Shown: positions 39,826 through 48,641 of the stretch, piece after piece
Layout: each line of letters starts with the position of its first letter
Numbering within the stretch: the stretch's first letter is position 1
Translations under genes and position numbers: made by a program
Source of the DNA: an uncultured Bacteroidales bacterium
Lineage (GTDB): Bacteria > Bacteroidota > Bacteroidia > Bacteroidales > UBA932
Length of the DNA stretch: 64,000 nucleotides
Direction of reading: 5' to 3'
NCBI GenBank assembly: GCA_905235085.1
Contig: CAJOKD010000019.1
Span: forward strand, 23,219 to 87,218
The notes under the pieces: generated by a model
Told to the model about the DNA's origin: nothing
The model's database searches: none
Seen by the model: only the letters and a program-made list of their open reading frames with translations

Positions 39826-41160
39826 TTAAAGGAAAATATACTTTAGAATGAATAAAATTGCCAGAACTATCATGAACCAGCTCACCTTCTTGGTCTTACC
39901 GGTGCAGAGGTTGAGGACGACGTAGCTGATGAGGCCGATGAGGATACCGTGCGAGATGGAATATGTCATAGGCATCAGGATCATCGTCAGATATGCAGGG
40001 ATGGATTCCGAGAAGTCCTCGAGCGGGATGTTCTTGATAGGGCTGAGCATAAACAGACCTACGATCACGAGGGCCGGGCATACGGCCGAACCCGGGATGG
40101 CGGTGAATATCGGAGCGAAGAAGAGGGCAAGTACGAAGCAGGCGGCGGTAGATGCTGCCGTGAGTCCGCTTCGGCCTCCCTGGGCGACTCCAGAAGCGCT
40201 CTCCACATAGGTGGTGACGGTGCTGGTACCGAGGGCAGCGCCGGCCATAGTACCGAGTGCGTCTGCCAGGAATGCCTGGTTAAGACGGACAGGCTTGCCT
40301 TCCTTGTCGACCATATCAGCCTTTGTAGTGACTCCCACGAGGGTACCGATCGTGTCGAACATATCCACGAAGAGGAATGTGAATACCACCACGAGCATAT
40401 CGAGACTGAACACCTGGCTGAAGTCGAACTTACAGAAGATAGGAGCGATGCTCGGAGGTGCCGACATGAAGCCGCCGAACTTGGTGATTCCCATAGGGAT
40501 ACCGATGAGCGCCGTAGCGATGATACCGATCAGAAGGGCACCAGGGACATTCAGGACCACCAGAATGCCGGTCAGGACCAGTCCGATGACGGACAGCAGG
40601 CCGGGGCCGCTGGTGAGTGTGCCGAGATCTACGAGGGTGGCAGGGCTGTCGACCACGATGCCGCCGCTCTTAAGTCCGATGAGAGCGATGAACAGACCGA
40701 TACCGGCTCCGATAGCATTGCGCATCGACTTAGGCAGGGCGTTCACTATGGCATCACGCACATTGGTCAGCGTCAGGATAACGAATATCAAACCTTCGAT
40801 GAGAACTGCCGTGAGTGCGAACTGCCAGGAATAACCCATTCCGAGGCACACCGAATAGCAGAAGAAGGCATTGAGTCCCATACCCGGAGCGAGTGCGAAC
40901 GGGAGCTTGGCATAGAGAGCCATCACGAGGGTGGCGAAGATGGAAGCTACTGCCGTGGACGTGAACAGCGCGTTCTTGTCCATTCCGGTGTCAGCAAGGA
41001 TAGAAGGATTGACGGCCAGGATGTATGACATCGCAAGGAAAGTCGTGATTCCGGCGATGATCTCCGTGGAGACCTTCATCTTGGACCCGTCGAAACCGAA
41101 CAGTTTAGTTAGCCAGCCTGCCTTTTTAGGCTCGGCTGCCTGAGTTGTTGTTTCTGCCAT
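39826..41160 (-). CDS. NCS2/AzgA-type purine permease
   Basis: 444 residues with about 12-14 membrane helices. It matches the guanine/hypoxanthine/adenine permease branch: MKVSTEIIAGITTFLAMSYI, then NPSILADTGM, PFALAPGMGLNAFF and the central segment DMFDTIGTLVGVTTKADM. It imports purine bases across the inner membrane, probably by proton symport. The Tsx-like outer-membrane gene is 17 bp upstream and apt is divergent, which fits purine salvage. Confidence 0.9.
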   Translation of the reverse strand: MAETTTQAAEPKKAGWLTKLFGFDGSKMKVSTEIIAGITTFLAMSYILAVNPSILADTGMDKNALFTSTAVASIFATLVMALYAKLPFALAPGMGLNAFFCYSVCLGMGYSWQFALTAVLIEGLIFVILTLTNVRDAIVNALPKSMRNAIGAGIGLFIALIGLKSGGIVVDSPATLVDLGTLTSGPGLLSVIGLVLTGILVVLNVPGALLIGIIATALIGIPMGITKFGGFMSAPPSIAPIFCKFDFSQVFSLDMLVVVFTFLFVDMFDTIGTLVGVTTKADMVDKEGKPVRLNQAFLADALGTMAGAALGTSTVTTYVESASGVAQGGRSGLTAASTAACFVLALFFAPIFTAIPGSAVCPALVIVGLFMLSPIKNIPLEDFSESIPAYLTMILMPMTYSISHGILIGLISYVVLNLCTGKTKKVSWFMIVLAILFILKYIFL

Positions 41161-41177
41161 ATTGGTTTTGTTTTAGA

Positions 41178-41897
41178 TTAGAATGACCATCTCAGACCTG
41201 CGCAAGGGTTGCACATAAAGCCCTTGTTGCCGGCGAAATTGTATGAGAGCTCTACTTCGCCTCCGATGTCGAGATGTCCGTCGAACAGGCTTCCGAGGTT
41301 CATCCAGATCTGAGGTTCGGTCAGGAAGGTCCACTTGGTAGTGGTGCCGTCAGTCCAAATGCAGTTGTTGCCCCAGAAGTCGGCGAAACCCTTGAATGTC
41401 AAACCCTTGACACCGAAGAGATTGTTCATTCCCCAGACTGCCGTGAACTTGAGCGGGATGTCGGCGGAACCGAAGCCGCGGAACGTCTCATACATAGCGT
41501 AGAGGGTCAGCATGTTGGAATAATCCTGGGAGTGGAGGAAATACTTGGCTCCGAAGCACCAGGTACCCTGTCCCCAGGTAGTTCCGTCGTACTCCACGTG
41601 GGCGCTGAGATCCTTCAACGAGCTCTCCTGCCAGAAGTTGATTCCGCGCTCGATCTCGAAGTAGCTTCCGTTGATTGCACTTGCAGCTGCCGGACGCTGA
41701 TCCTTTGACGTGTAGTAATGGTCAATGAAGAAGAAGGTGTCACCGAACTTGTCGCCCTTGAACATTTCGAAGGTAGTGGTCACATAGTTGCGATCCTTTC
41801 CGAAGTCGTAGAATGTCTGTACGTTTGTCTGAGCCTTGGCTGCAACGGCAAAGGCTAACGCTGCCACGGCAGCGACGAAAAATTGTTTAGTTGACAT
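41178..41897 (-). CDS. DUF5020/Tsx-like outer-membrane channel
   Basis: 239 residues with a signal peptide (about 1-22) and aromatic, alternating strands typical of a 12-strand barrel. It begins TNVQTFYDFGKDRNYVTTTF and ends LRWSF. Similar proteins relate to the nucleoside channel Tsx. Its place before the purine permease suggests it passes nucleosides or bases through the outer membrane, an inference from context. Confidence 0.78.
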   Translation of the reverse strand: MSTKQFFVAAVAALAFAVAAKAQTNVQTFYDFGKDRNYVTTTFEMFKGDKFGDTFFFIDHYYTSKDQRPAAASAINGSYFEIERGINFWQESSLKDLSAHVEYDGTTWGQGTWCFGAKYFLHSQDYSNMLTLYAMYETFRGFGSADIPLKFTAVWGMNNLFGVKGLTFKGFADFWGNNCIWTDGTTTKWTFLTEPQIWMNLGSLFDGHLDIGGEVELSYNFAGNKGFMCNPCAGLRWSF

Positions 41898-41934
41898 AAA
41901 TATTAAGGAATTAGACTTTCCTGATAAACTTATA

Positions 41935-41973
41935 CAAAAATAGTCTGATAGTCAGATAAAATCCATACCTTTG
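41935..41973. promoter_or_regulatory. Divergent promoters and inverted repeat between Tsx-like gene and apt
   Basis: Minus-strand TATTTTTG (41942-41935) faces the Tsx-like/permease genes, and plus-strand TACCTTTG (41966-41973) faces apt. Between them TCTGA-tag-TCAGA (41944-41956) forms a small inverted repeat within both upstream regions. It is a candidate operator for a purine-responsive regulator. Confidence 0.5.
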
Positions 41974-42006
41974 CTTATACAATAATCCACAAAGTTTTCA
42001 ACACCA

Positions 42007-42570
42007 ATGTTCGAAGAAGTACTCAAGTTCTACAGGGATTTTCCAATCCCAGGTATCAATTTCGTTGACATAGTGCCTCTTATGCAGGACAGGAAAGTAT
42101 TCGGCAGTCTCATATCGGAAATAGGGAAACTGGTCACGGCCCCTTCCGTAGCTGCTCCGGAGGCCCGCGCATTCTTCTTTTCCGCACCTCTCCTGATTTC
42201 AGAGACCGGCGTGTCCAACATCGTCCCTTTCCGCAAGAAAGGCAAGCTCCCCCACGCGGGAGATGACCTGCAGGACATCGAGATAATGAAGGAATATGGA
42301 GCCGACCACCTTTATTTCCGCAAGTCCGACCTCGCTGCCGGCAAAGTGGAAGACGGAGTGATTCGGATCACCATCCTTGACGATATCCTGGCCACCGGAG
42401 GAACGTCGGAAGGAATAGCCAAGGCGCTGGAAGCCACGAAGGTGATGGTAGACGGCAAGGAGTGCAGCGTAGAGGTCGCCGAATACATATTCGTAGTCGA
42501 ACTGAACGGTCTGAACGGACGCGAACGCCTCGAGAAGATCGCCCCTGTACATTCAATAGCACACGTATGA
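42007..42570 (+). CDS. apt: Adenine phosphoribosyltransferase
   Basis: Salvages adenine with PRPP to AMP. 187 residues with the PRPP-binding motif ILDDILATGGTSEG and the N-terminal FPIPGINFVDIVPLM typical of APRT, plus VPFRKKGKLP. It is divergent from the purine transport genes and overlaps the rhamnosidase start by 4 bp. Confidence 0.93.
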   Translation: MFEEVLKFYRDFPIPGINFVDIVPLMQDRKVFGSLISEIGKLVTAPSVAAPEARAFFFSAPLLISETGVSNIVPFRKKGKLPHAGDDLQDIEIMKEYGADHLYFRKSDLAAGKVEDGVIRITILDDILATGGTSEGIAKALEATKVMVDGKECSVEVAEYIFVVELNGLNGRERLEKIAPVHSIAHV

Positions 42571-45233
42571 GAAAGATATTCGCCACCGCCGCGGCACTGC
42601 TGTGCCTCGTTTCCAACCTGTCCGGGGCCACCCCGCCGACGGACTTGAGATGCGAATTCCTTAAAGGTGATGTCGTCATCGACACTCCCCGCCCGCGCTT
42701 TTCCTGGAAACATCAGGGCGGACAGTCCGCCTACCAGATAGTGGTCGTCCACGTATTCGGATCCGACAACCACAATATGAAGATTATCCCGGACTACTCC
42801 TGGGACTCCGGCAAGGTTTATTCGGAAGAGTCGAACCTCATCACCTACGACGGTCCTGAACTCCAGTCTATGCAGAACTACCTCTGGGCCGTAAGGATCT
42901 GGGACAAGGACGGAAAGGTCTCCAAACTCAGCGAGTATTCCAGGATTACGACCGGAATGCTCCGTCCTGACGACTGGAAGGCAAGCTGGATCGGTGCTCC
43001 CTGGCAGAAGGACATAAGGGGCAATTACTATCCTTGCGCTCCGATGTTCAGGAAGGAATTCACAGTCAAGAAGGGACTTGTCAGCGCCACCGCCTTCATA
43101 TCCGGACTCGGCTGGTTCGAGATGCGCCTCAACGGCAGCAAGGTCGGCGACGATTATTTCGTTCCAGGATTCACCGACTATACCTTCAGGCCGGAGCTAG
43201 CGAACAACAGCCATATCCCTCTGAGCCCCGAAGTGACATTCCACAGGACCCTCTACCTGGGTTACGACATAACCAAGATGCTGAACAAGGGCAAGAACGC
43301 GGTGGGAGTCATCCTGGGCAACGGCTATTTCCACTCCGACCCGGACAGCCGCAAGGGAGAAACGTTCGGAGTCCCGAGGCTTATATGCCAAATAGCCTTG
43401 ACGTACAAGGATGGACACACCGAGGTTCTCTGCTCCGACACGTCCTGGAAGGCAGCGGAATCTCCGATAGTCTACAACAATCTCTACGGAGGCGAGGTAT
43501 ATGACGCTACCAGGGAGGTCGATGGCTGGGACAAACCCGGATTCAACGACGCTGCCTGGAGCAACGCCGTCGTCAGGAAGACTCCGGACGGCAGGCTTGC
43601 GGCCAATATGGGTCCTACCGACAAGGTCACCAAGACTCTCTCTCCGGTAAAGTTCGAGAAGCAGGCCGACGGTTCCTTCAAGGTGGATTTCGGCTTGCAG
43701 GTTTCAGGATGGATCCGATTCTCCGGAATCAAGGGCGAGCCCGGTGCCAAGCTGAAAGTTGAATACCTGTCCGAGAGCCAGAACGGAAAGAACGAATATA
43801 TATTCCGCAACAGGGACGCAGTGTCCTATGCTCCCCGGTTCGACTGGTTCAACTTCAGGGAAGCGGTGATTTCCGGAATATCAAACCTCAGTCCTTCGAA
43901 CATCGTGGCGGAAGCCGTTAATTCCGATGTTCCCGTGAACTCGTCTTTCGATTGCTCCAACCCGCTGTTCGTCAAGATCAACGACATATTCAAGCGCTCC
44001 CAGATGAACAATATGCACAGCGGAGTCGCCAGCGACTGCCCTCACAGGGAGAGGCTGCCATATACCGGTGACGGACAGATATCGATGAATACGGTGCTGG
44101 CCAACTTCGATGCCTCCAGTTTCTACAACAAGTGGCTGGAAGACATCCGCGGCAGCCAGAACCCGGTCACCGGACACGTTCCGAACGGCGCCCCCTGGGA
44201 ACCTTACTGCGGAGGTGGTCCTGCCTGGGGTGCGGCGATATGCATTATGCCGCTGGAGTTCTACCGGGCATACGGGGACCGCAGCGTCCTGGAGAGGAAC
44301 ATCGAGCCTATGATGCAGTACGTCAATTGGTTCGAGGGCTGGAAGAGAGACGACGGGACTGTTCTCGTGGAAATGAAGAGACCTGGGGAAGAGAAGCCTT
44401 ACAGGTGGTACAACCTCGGAGACTGGGCGCCTTCCTTCGAGACACCCGACCCTGCCCTCGTCCATACTTTCTACTTCTGGCTCTGCGCCAACAACGTAAG
44501 CAAGGTGGCAGGTTTATTAGGACGGAGAGAGACCGCAATGCGTTATGCGATGCTCTGCGACGAGATAGAGGAGGCTTTCCACAAGGCTTTCTATGACGAG
44601 GACCTGGAATCCTACGGAGACTTCGGGAGCAACGTATACGCCTTGTATATGGGAGTCCCTTCGGACTGCTACAAGGCTGTCAAGGCCACCCTGAGGAGAG
44701 AGCTCAAGTTCAACTACAAGAACCACCTGAATACCGGTATGCTTGCGACACGCTACCTGTTCGAGGTGCTTTCCCTCAACGGCCTAGGCGACTTGGCCTA
44801 TGACATAATGAACCAAAGGGATTTCCCGAGCTTCGGCTGGTGGATCGAACAGGGCGCAACCACGACCTGGGAGCACTGGAGCGGGAAAGAATCGCACGAC
44901 CATCCTATGATGGGCGGCGGACTCACCTGGTTCTACAAGATACTGGCCGGCGTCGACACCGATCCTATGGAACCGGGTTTCAAGCACGTCATCATAAGGC
45001 CGATCCCGGTGAAGGATCTGCAGAACGTCTCCTATTCCACGGAAACCCCGTACGGCAAGGTCTGCTCAACTGTCACTCACGATGGGACCAACGTCCACGT
45101 CACGGCAGTCATCCCAGAGGGTGCGACGGCTACGATATACGTCCCGACGAGCCTCGCAGCAGCATCGTCCAACCCTATGGACGAAAGATCCTACTCGGTC
45201 CACGAAGTAGGTCCCGGCACCTGGACCTTCTGA
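42567..45233 (+). CDS. GH78 family alpha-L-rhamnosidase
   Basis: About 888 residues from the ATG at 42567, which begins a signal peptide (MRKIFATAAALLCLVSNLSG); the frame stays open further upstream inside apt. The order is an N-terminal beta domain, a carbohydrate-binding-like domain (about 150-330), the concanavalin-like rhamnosidase domain and the (alpha/alpha)6 catalytic domain. GH78 motifs seen are SDCPHRERLPYTGDGQ and WIEQGATTTWEHWSG. It releases terminal L-rhamnose from pectin, flavonoid or gum glycosides outside the cytoplasm. No SusCD pair is nearby, and the ATGA overlap with apt is an unusual coupling. Confidence 0.93.
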   Translation: MRKIFATAAALLCLVSNLSGATPPTDLRCEFLKGDVVIDTPRPRFSWKHQGGQSAYQIVVVHVFGSDNHNMKIIPDYSWDSGKVYSEESNLITYDGPELQSMQNYLWAVRIWDKDGKVSKLSEYSRITTGMLRPDDWKASWIGAPWQKDIRGNYYPCAPMFRKEFTVKKGLVSATAFISGLGWFEMRLNGSKVGDDYFVPGFTDYTFRPELANNSHIPLSPEVTFHRTLYLGYDITKMLNKGKNAVGVILGNGYFHSDPDSRKGETFGVPRLICQIALTYKDGHTEVLCSDTSWKAAESPIVYNNLYGGEVYDATREVDGWDKPGFNDAAWSNAVVRKTPDGRLAANMGPTDKVTKTLSPVKFEKQADGSFKVDFGLQVSGWIRFSGIKGEPGAKLKVEYLSESQNGKNEYIFRNRDAVSYAPRFDWFNFREAVISGISNLSPSNIVAEAVNSDVPVNSSFDCSNPLFVKINDIFKRSQMNNMHSGVASDCPHRERLPYTGDGQISMNTVLANFDASSFYNKWLEDIRGSQNPVTGHVPNGAPWEPYCGGGPAWGAAICIMPLEFYRAYGDRSVLERNIEPMMQYVNWFEGWKRDDGTVLVEMKRPGEEKPYRWYNLGDWAPSFETPDPALVHTFYFWLCANNVSKVAGLLGRRETAMRYAMLCDEIEEAFHKAFYDEDLESYGDFGSNVYALYMGVPSDCYKAVKATLRRELKFNYKNHLNTGMLATRYLFEVLSLNGLGDLAYDIMNQRDFPSFGWWIEQGATTTWEHWSGKESHDHPMMGGGLTWFYKILAGVDTDPMEPGFKHVIIRPIPVKDLQNVSYSTETPYGKVCSTVTHDGTNVHVTAVIPEGATATIYVPTSLAAASSNPMDERSYSVHEVGPGTWTF

Positions 45234-45291
45234 CATTCCAAGCAGGCCCCACGTCATCAGCGCATCGAGATCAGTAAATATGAAAAGGAAG

Positions 45292-45322
45292 AAGGTGACC
45301 GATAATAGATATCGGTCACCTT
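45292..45322. terminator. Hairpin terminator between the rhamnosidase gene and tRNA-Leu
   Basis: AAGGTGACCGAT (45292-45303) and ATCGGTCACCTT (45311-45322) form a perfect 12-bp stem with a 7-base loop, 60 bp past the rhamnosidase stop and 12 bp from the tRNA 3' end. Neither side has a long T-run, so it could serve both convergent transcripts inefficiently. Confidence 0.55.
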
Positions 45323-45333
45323 CTTTACGGTCG

Positions 45334-45416
45334 TGCGCGGGATGAGAGTCGAACTCACACGTCACAATTGACACTAGCTCCTGAAACTAGCGCGTCTACC
45401 ATTCCGCCACCCGCGC
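45334..45416 (-). tRNA. tRNA-Leu (anticodon CAG)
   Basis: Minus strand class II cloverleaf: acceptor GCGCGGG with CCCGCGC, D-loop TGGCGGAATGGTAGACGC, anticodon stem CTAGT/GCTAG around loop TTCAGGA, a long variable arm (GTGTCAATTGTGACG) and T-loop TTCGACT. The discriminator is A. No CCA is encoded, unlike the two tRNAs at 35 kb. Confidence 0.95.
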
Positions 45417-45484
45417 TTGATTGGGACTGCAAATATACGAATTGTTCAGTAAAATGCAAACAAAATCAGCGCGGGCGGAACATT

Positions 45485-47140
45485 CTATTTCGAATAACGC
45501 TTGAAGGTGTTGTTGATCAGAGTCTTGTGCGAAGGACTGATGACAAGGAGCTCGCTCTTAAGCGCATCGATGCTGGTGGTAGTCGTCTTGAGAGCTTCGC
45601 TGATCTCGCCCTTGGTCACCCCACCTGCCTCGAGATCGGTGAATATCTGGGGCTTGAACCATAGGTTGTAACCTCTCTGAGGGCTGGAACCGTACCTTGA
45701 AGTGTAGAAAGCATTCTCGATGTAATATGCCCACATCTCGGCGACCTCGCAGTAACCGGCATTCTCCCCGTTGCCCGTACCATAGCAATCTCCGGTCATA
45801 AGGAAGGTCGAGATGATATAGGTGGAGAACTTGTTCCAGTAGTCAGTGCCCACCTTGATGAAATGTGAAGCGTGAGCCATCTCGTGCACTGTATCCGAAT
45901 AGAGTGAAGCATAGTCATAGCTGGAGCCCTTGGACCCGATAGTGATGTCCGGGCAGATTATTTGAACGGCAAGATTGTACACTCCAAGATAGTTGGACAC
46001 CATTCCCTGGTCCAGGAAGGCACCGTGGTGCATCATAAGCGCACTTGAAGGAGTAAGTTTGTTGATTATCCAGAACCTGAGGTTCCTTGGAGGGAGGGTG
46101 ATCCCTTCCTTCTGGCATTTGTCGTAGAACTCGTATGCGGCATTGTTGACAGCGCATCTCCTGTAGAGAGCAGCGTCCGAACTTCCGTTGACATTGAGCG
46201 TTATCCCTTCCGGACTGCCCTTTCCGAGGGCAGAGAGGGATGCCGGCACCAAGATGGTGTTCAATCCTATGGAGAAGCCCTTGGTATTCTTGAAACAAAG
46301 CCTGTAATTTGGTTTGGCGGAGAACTTAGCCGGGAAGGTATAGTTGCCGGAAGCATCTGTGAATGTGGTAGATAGCTTCACGAATACATTAGCCATCACC
46401 TTGACGCCGGCCACACCCACAGTCTTGCCGTTTATGCCGTTGTCGGTAATGGTTATCTTTCCGGAAGGCTTCGACTTCGCCCTGGTTCCAGGCTCGAGAA
46501 GGTCGGTATTCCCCGAACACTCGAACGCCATCCGCTCGAGAGCGCGCCAGTCTACTGAAGAAGCACTTCTAGTCTCGCAGGATTCAGGGTCTTCCTCGGC
46601 TTCTTCTTCCTCGTAGCAGTCTTCTTCCTCGTAGCTATACCCTTCTTCAGGGTCGTCAGGGATACAGCATTCGTCAAGTATCTCGAATTCGATATCGTTC
46701 GGAAAGCTGAAATCGCTCGGGACCACGGCGTACTGCCAGGAGATATGTCCCTCTTCGATCTCAGGATCCTGATAGTAATCACCTTCTTCCACGATATCGC
46801 AGTCAAGCGGGAAGTCCGTGAGTTCCACTCCCATCTCCTCGAGCCTTGCGAAATCGTCCATATCCGAAGGGAGGAAACGTACATAGTAGTCGGTAACCGG
46901 AATGATTTCCTCAAGTTCTTCCTCCTCGTATTCCGCCCTGGTAGAGTAGAGGGAAGCGTAGGCTTTCCTCATATTGGCCACTGAATAAGGGTTGCTGCGT
47001 TTGGCTCCGATGACCATACGGTCGTGCGCCACTTGCTTTTCAAGTCCTGATTCAGGATACGCGTCCAACGGAGACGCACCCTCTTCGCTGCACGATGCCA
47101 GCAGCATCGCCGGCAGCATCAATTTGAAGATCCATTTCAT
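45485..47140 (-). CDS. Zinc-peptidase-like lipoprotein
   Basis: 551 residues. The lipobox ends MLLASC (Cys17). A strongly acidic region (about 150-195, with EEEDCYEEEEAEEDPE) is followed by a carboxypeptidase-regulatory-like beta domain (about 225-290). The C-terminal domain contains VHEMAHASHF, an HExxH zinc motif, and downstream EVAEMWAYYIEN, where a Glu could be the third ligand. A surface metalloprotease is plausible but unproven. A TACCTTTG promoter element lies upstream. Confidence 0.7.
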   Translation of the reverse strand: MKWIFKLMLPAMLLASCSEEGASPLDAYPESGLEKQVAHDRMVIGAKRSNPYSVANMRKAYASLYSTRAEYEEEELEEIIPVTDYYVRFLPSDMDDFARLEEMGVELTDFPLDCDIVEEGDYYQDPEIEEGHISWQYAVVPSDFSFPNDIEFEILDECCIPDDPEEGYSYEEEDCYEEEEAEEDPESCETRSASSVDWRALERMAFECSGNTDLLEPGTRAKSKPSGKITITDNGINGKTVGVAGVKVMANVFVKLSTTFTDASGNYTFPAKFSAKPNYRLCFKNTKGFSIGLNTILVPASLSALGKGSPEGITLNVNGSSDAALYRRCAVNNAAYEFYDKCQKEGITLPPRNLRFWIINKLTPSSALMMHHGAFLDQGMVSNYLGVYNLAVQIICPDITIGSKGSSYDYASLYSDTVHEMAHASHFIKVGTDYWNKFSTYIISTFLMTGDCYGTGNGENAGYCEVAEMWAYYIENAFYTSRYGSSPQRGYNLWFKPQIFTDLEAGGVTKGEISEALKTTTTSIDALKSELLVISPSHKTLINNTFKRYSK

Positions 47141-47171
47141 CGTTTAAAGTTTTTTAGGTTTGTTACAGATG

Positions 47172-47266
47172 CAAAGGTAAACCGGCCTATCCGTAGGATG
47201 AAATAATCAACGGATAAATAACAAACCGGCATTCCTTGCCCATACGGACGCTATTTCTTATCTTTG
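47172..47266. promoter_or_regulatory. Divergent promoters for the lipoprotein and the acid phosphatase
   Basis: Minus-strand TACCTTTG (47179-47172) lies 32 bp before the lipoprotein ATG. Plus-strand TATCTTTG (47259-47266) lies 26 bp before the phosphatase ATG at 47292, with CTTG near its -33 position. Both fit TAnnTTTG. Confidence 0.5.
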
Positions 47267-47291
47267 CTCTGAACGAAAAAACAGAATAATT

Positions 47292-48641
47292 ATGTACCCG
47301 GGCGGAAAGACTTCCATAATCAGTATCGCCATATTCCTTATATCCAGCCTGTTACCGTCAACGGCCTCTGCACAGCCGTTTAAAGTCGAATTAGCTGCCA
47401 ACCCTGAAAAAGCTGGCGGAGTATTCAGCAGCTACATTGTACCGGAGGAAGCCTTCACGAAGGCTCCCAAGGGCTACAAGCCTTTCTATATCAGCCATTA
47501 CGGCAGGCACGGGTCACGCTATCACACCGGTTCCGCGCTGGTAGGATCGGCAATCGGTCCACTGATGAAGGCCGACAGTGCCGGCATCCTTACCGAAGAA
47601 GGCAGGATCGTGGCAAGGCAGCTGGACACCCTTATGGCGGAACACGAGGGGATGTTCGGGATGCTTACCGACAAGGGAGCTTCCGAACTCCGCGGAATAG
47701 GCGGGAGGATGTACGCCCGTTACCCTTCAGTATTCAACGACAAGGGAGGGCGCGACGAGGTGGAATGCGTCTCGAGTTACTGGCCGAGATGCCTTATGAG
47801 CATGGCGAATCTCTGCACGGGAATCCAGGAATATACGGAAGGGCTCCGCTTCACATACAAAACAGGCCCTAAGTATCTGGACTACATCAGTATGAATCTT
47901 GACACAAGGTCGCTTAGTCCCAAGTCGAGGAAGATGAGCGAGAAAGTCAGGAAGGACAACACTCCGCAAGAACGGTTCCTGTGCGCGATGTTCACCGACA
48001 CTTCAAAGGCGAGGGAGTTCATTCCCGATGTCCTGGCCTTTATGGACGACATCTATACGGCTGGCTGCATCAGTTCCAACACAGATTCGAAGCCGGACAT
48101 CTTCTCACATTTCACAACCGACGAACTGTACGGGCTGTGGGCTGCCAAGAGTGACCGGATATACTATACTTTCGGAATATCGCAGGAGGCCGGGGACTAT
48201 TCCAGTTCAATCGCCAAGCCTCTCATCGCCGACATCGTCTCCAAGGCGGATGCTGCGATGGAGCCTGGCAGCAAGAAAGCGGCGGACCTTCGGTTCGGGC
48301 ACGACGTAGGCCTTCTCCCGCTTATCGGCGCAATCCGGATCAAGGGAATGGAGACAAGGCTGAAGTCGTCCGAGGCACACAAAAAGTTTTCTTCTTTCGA
48401 GATGATGCCGATGGCCTCCAACCTGCAGATGGTTTTCTTCCGCAACAGGAAGGGAAACGTACTGGTGAAACTGGTCTACAACGAGAAGGAAACGTACATT
48501 CCTGCCCTCAAGTGCGCTACAGGCCCTTTCTACAGGTGGGAAGACCTCAGGGAATACCTCATAAAAACCGCCGCCGCCATCCCGGACGAGAGCCTCGTCA
48601 AGGACAACGGCGGTGTTGAACGAACCGGTATAAACGGCTAG
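47292..48641 (+). CDS. Secreted histidine acid phosphatase
   Basis: 449 residues with a signal peptide (about 1-27). The catalytic RHG motif lies in HYGRHGSRY (Arg72, His73, Gly74). The proton-donor HD motif is in RFGHDVGLLPLIG (about 335). This layout is that of branch 2 histidine phosphatases, which include phytases and MINPP-like enzymes. The phosphate ester substrate is not readable from sequence. Its 3' end overlaps deoC by 4 bp tail to tail. Confidence 0.85.
   Translation: MYPGGKTSIISIAIFLISSLLPSTASAQPFKVELAANPEKAGGVFSSYIVPEEAFTKAPKGYKPFYISHYGRHGSRYHTGSALVGSAIGPLMKADSAGILTEEGRIVARQLDTLMAEHEGMFGMLTDKGASELRGIGGRMYARYPSVFNDKGGRDEVECVSSYWPRCLMSMANLCTGIQEYTEGLRFTYKTGPKYLDYISMNLDTRSLSPKSRKMSEKVRKDNTPQERFLCAMFTDTSKAREFIPDVLAFMDDIYTAGCISSNTDSKPDIFSHFTTDELYGLWAAKSDRIYYTFGISQEAGDYSSSIAKPLIADIVSKADAAMEPGSKKAADLRFGHDVGLLPLIGAIRIKGMETRLKSSEAHKKFSSFEMMPMASNLQMVFFRNRKGNVLVKLVYNEKETYIPALKCATGPFYRWEDLREYLIKTAAAIPDESLVKDNGGVERTGING

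Noticed and set aside
39949..41028. Long plus-strand open frame opposite the purine permease
   Set aside because: It is Asp/Glu/Arg/His-rich antisense sequence produced by the codon bias of the membrane protein gene; not a gene.
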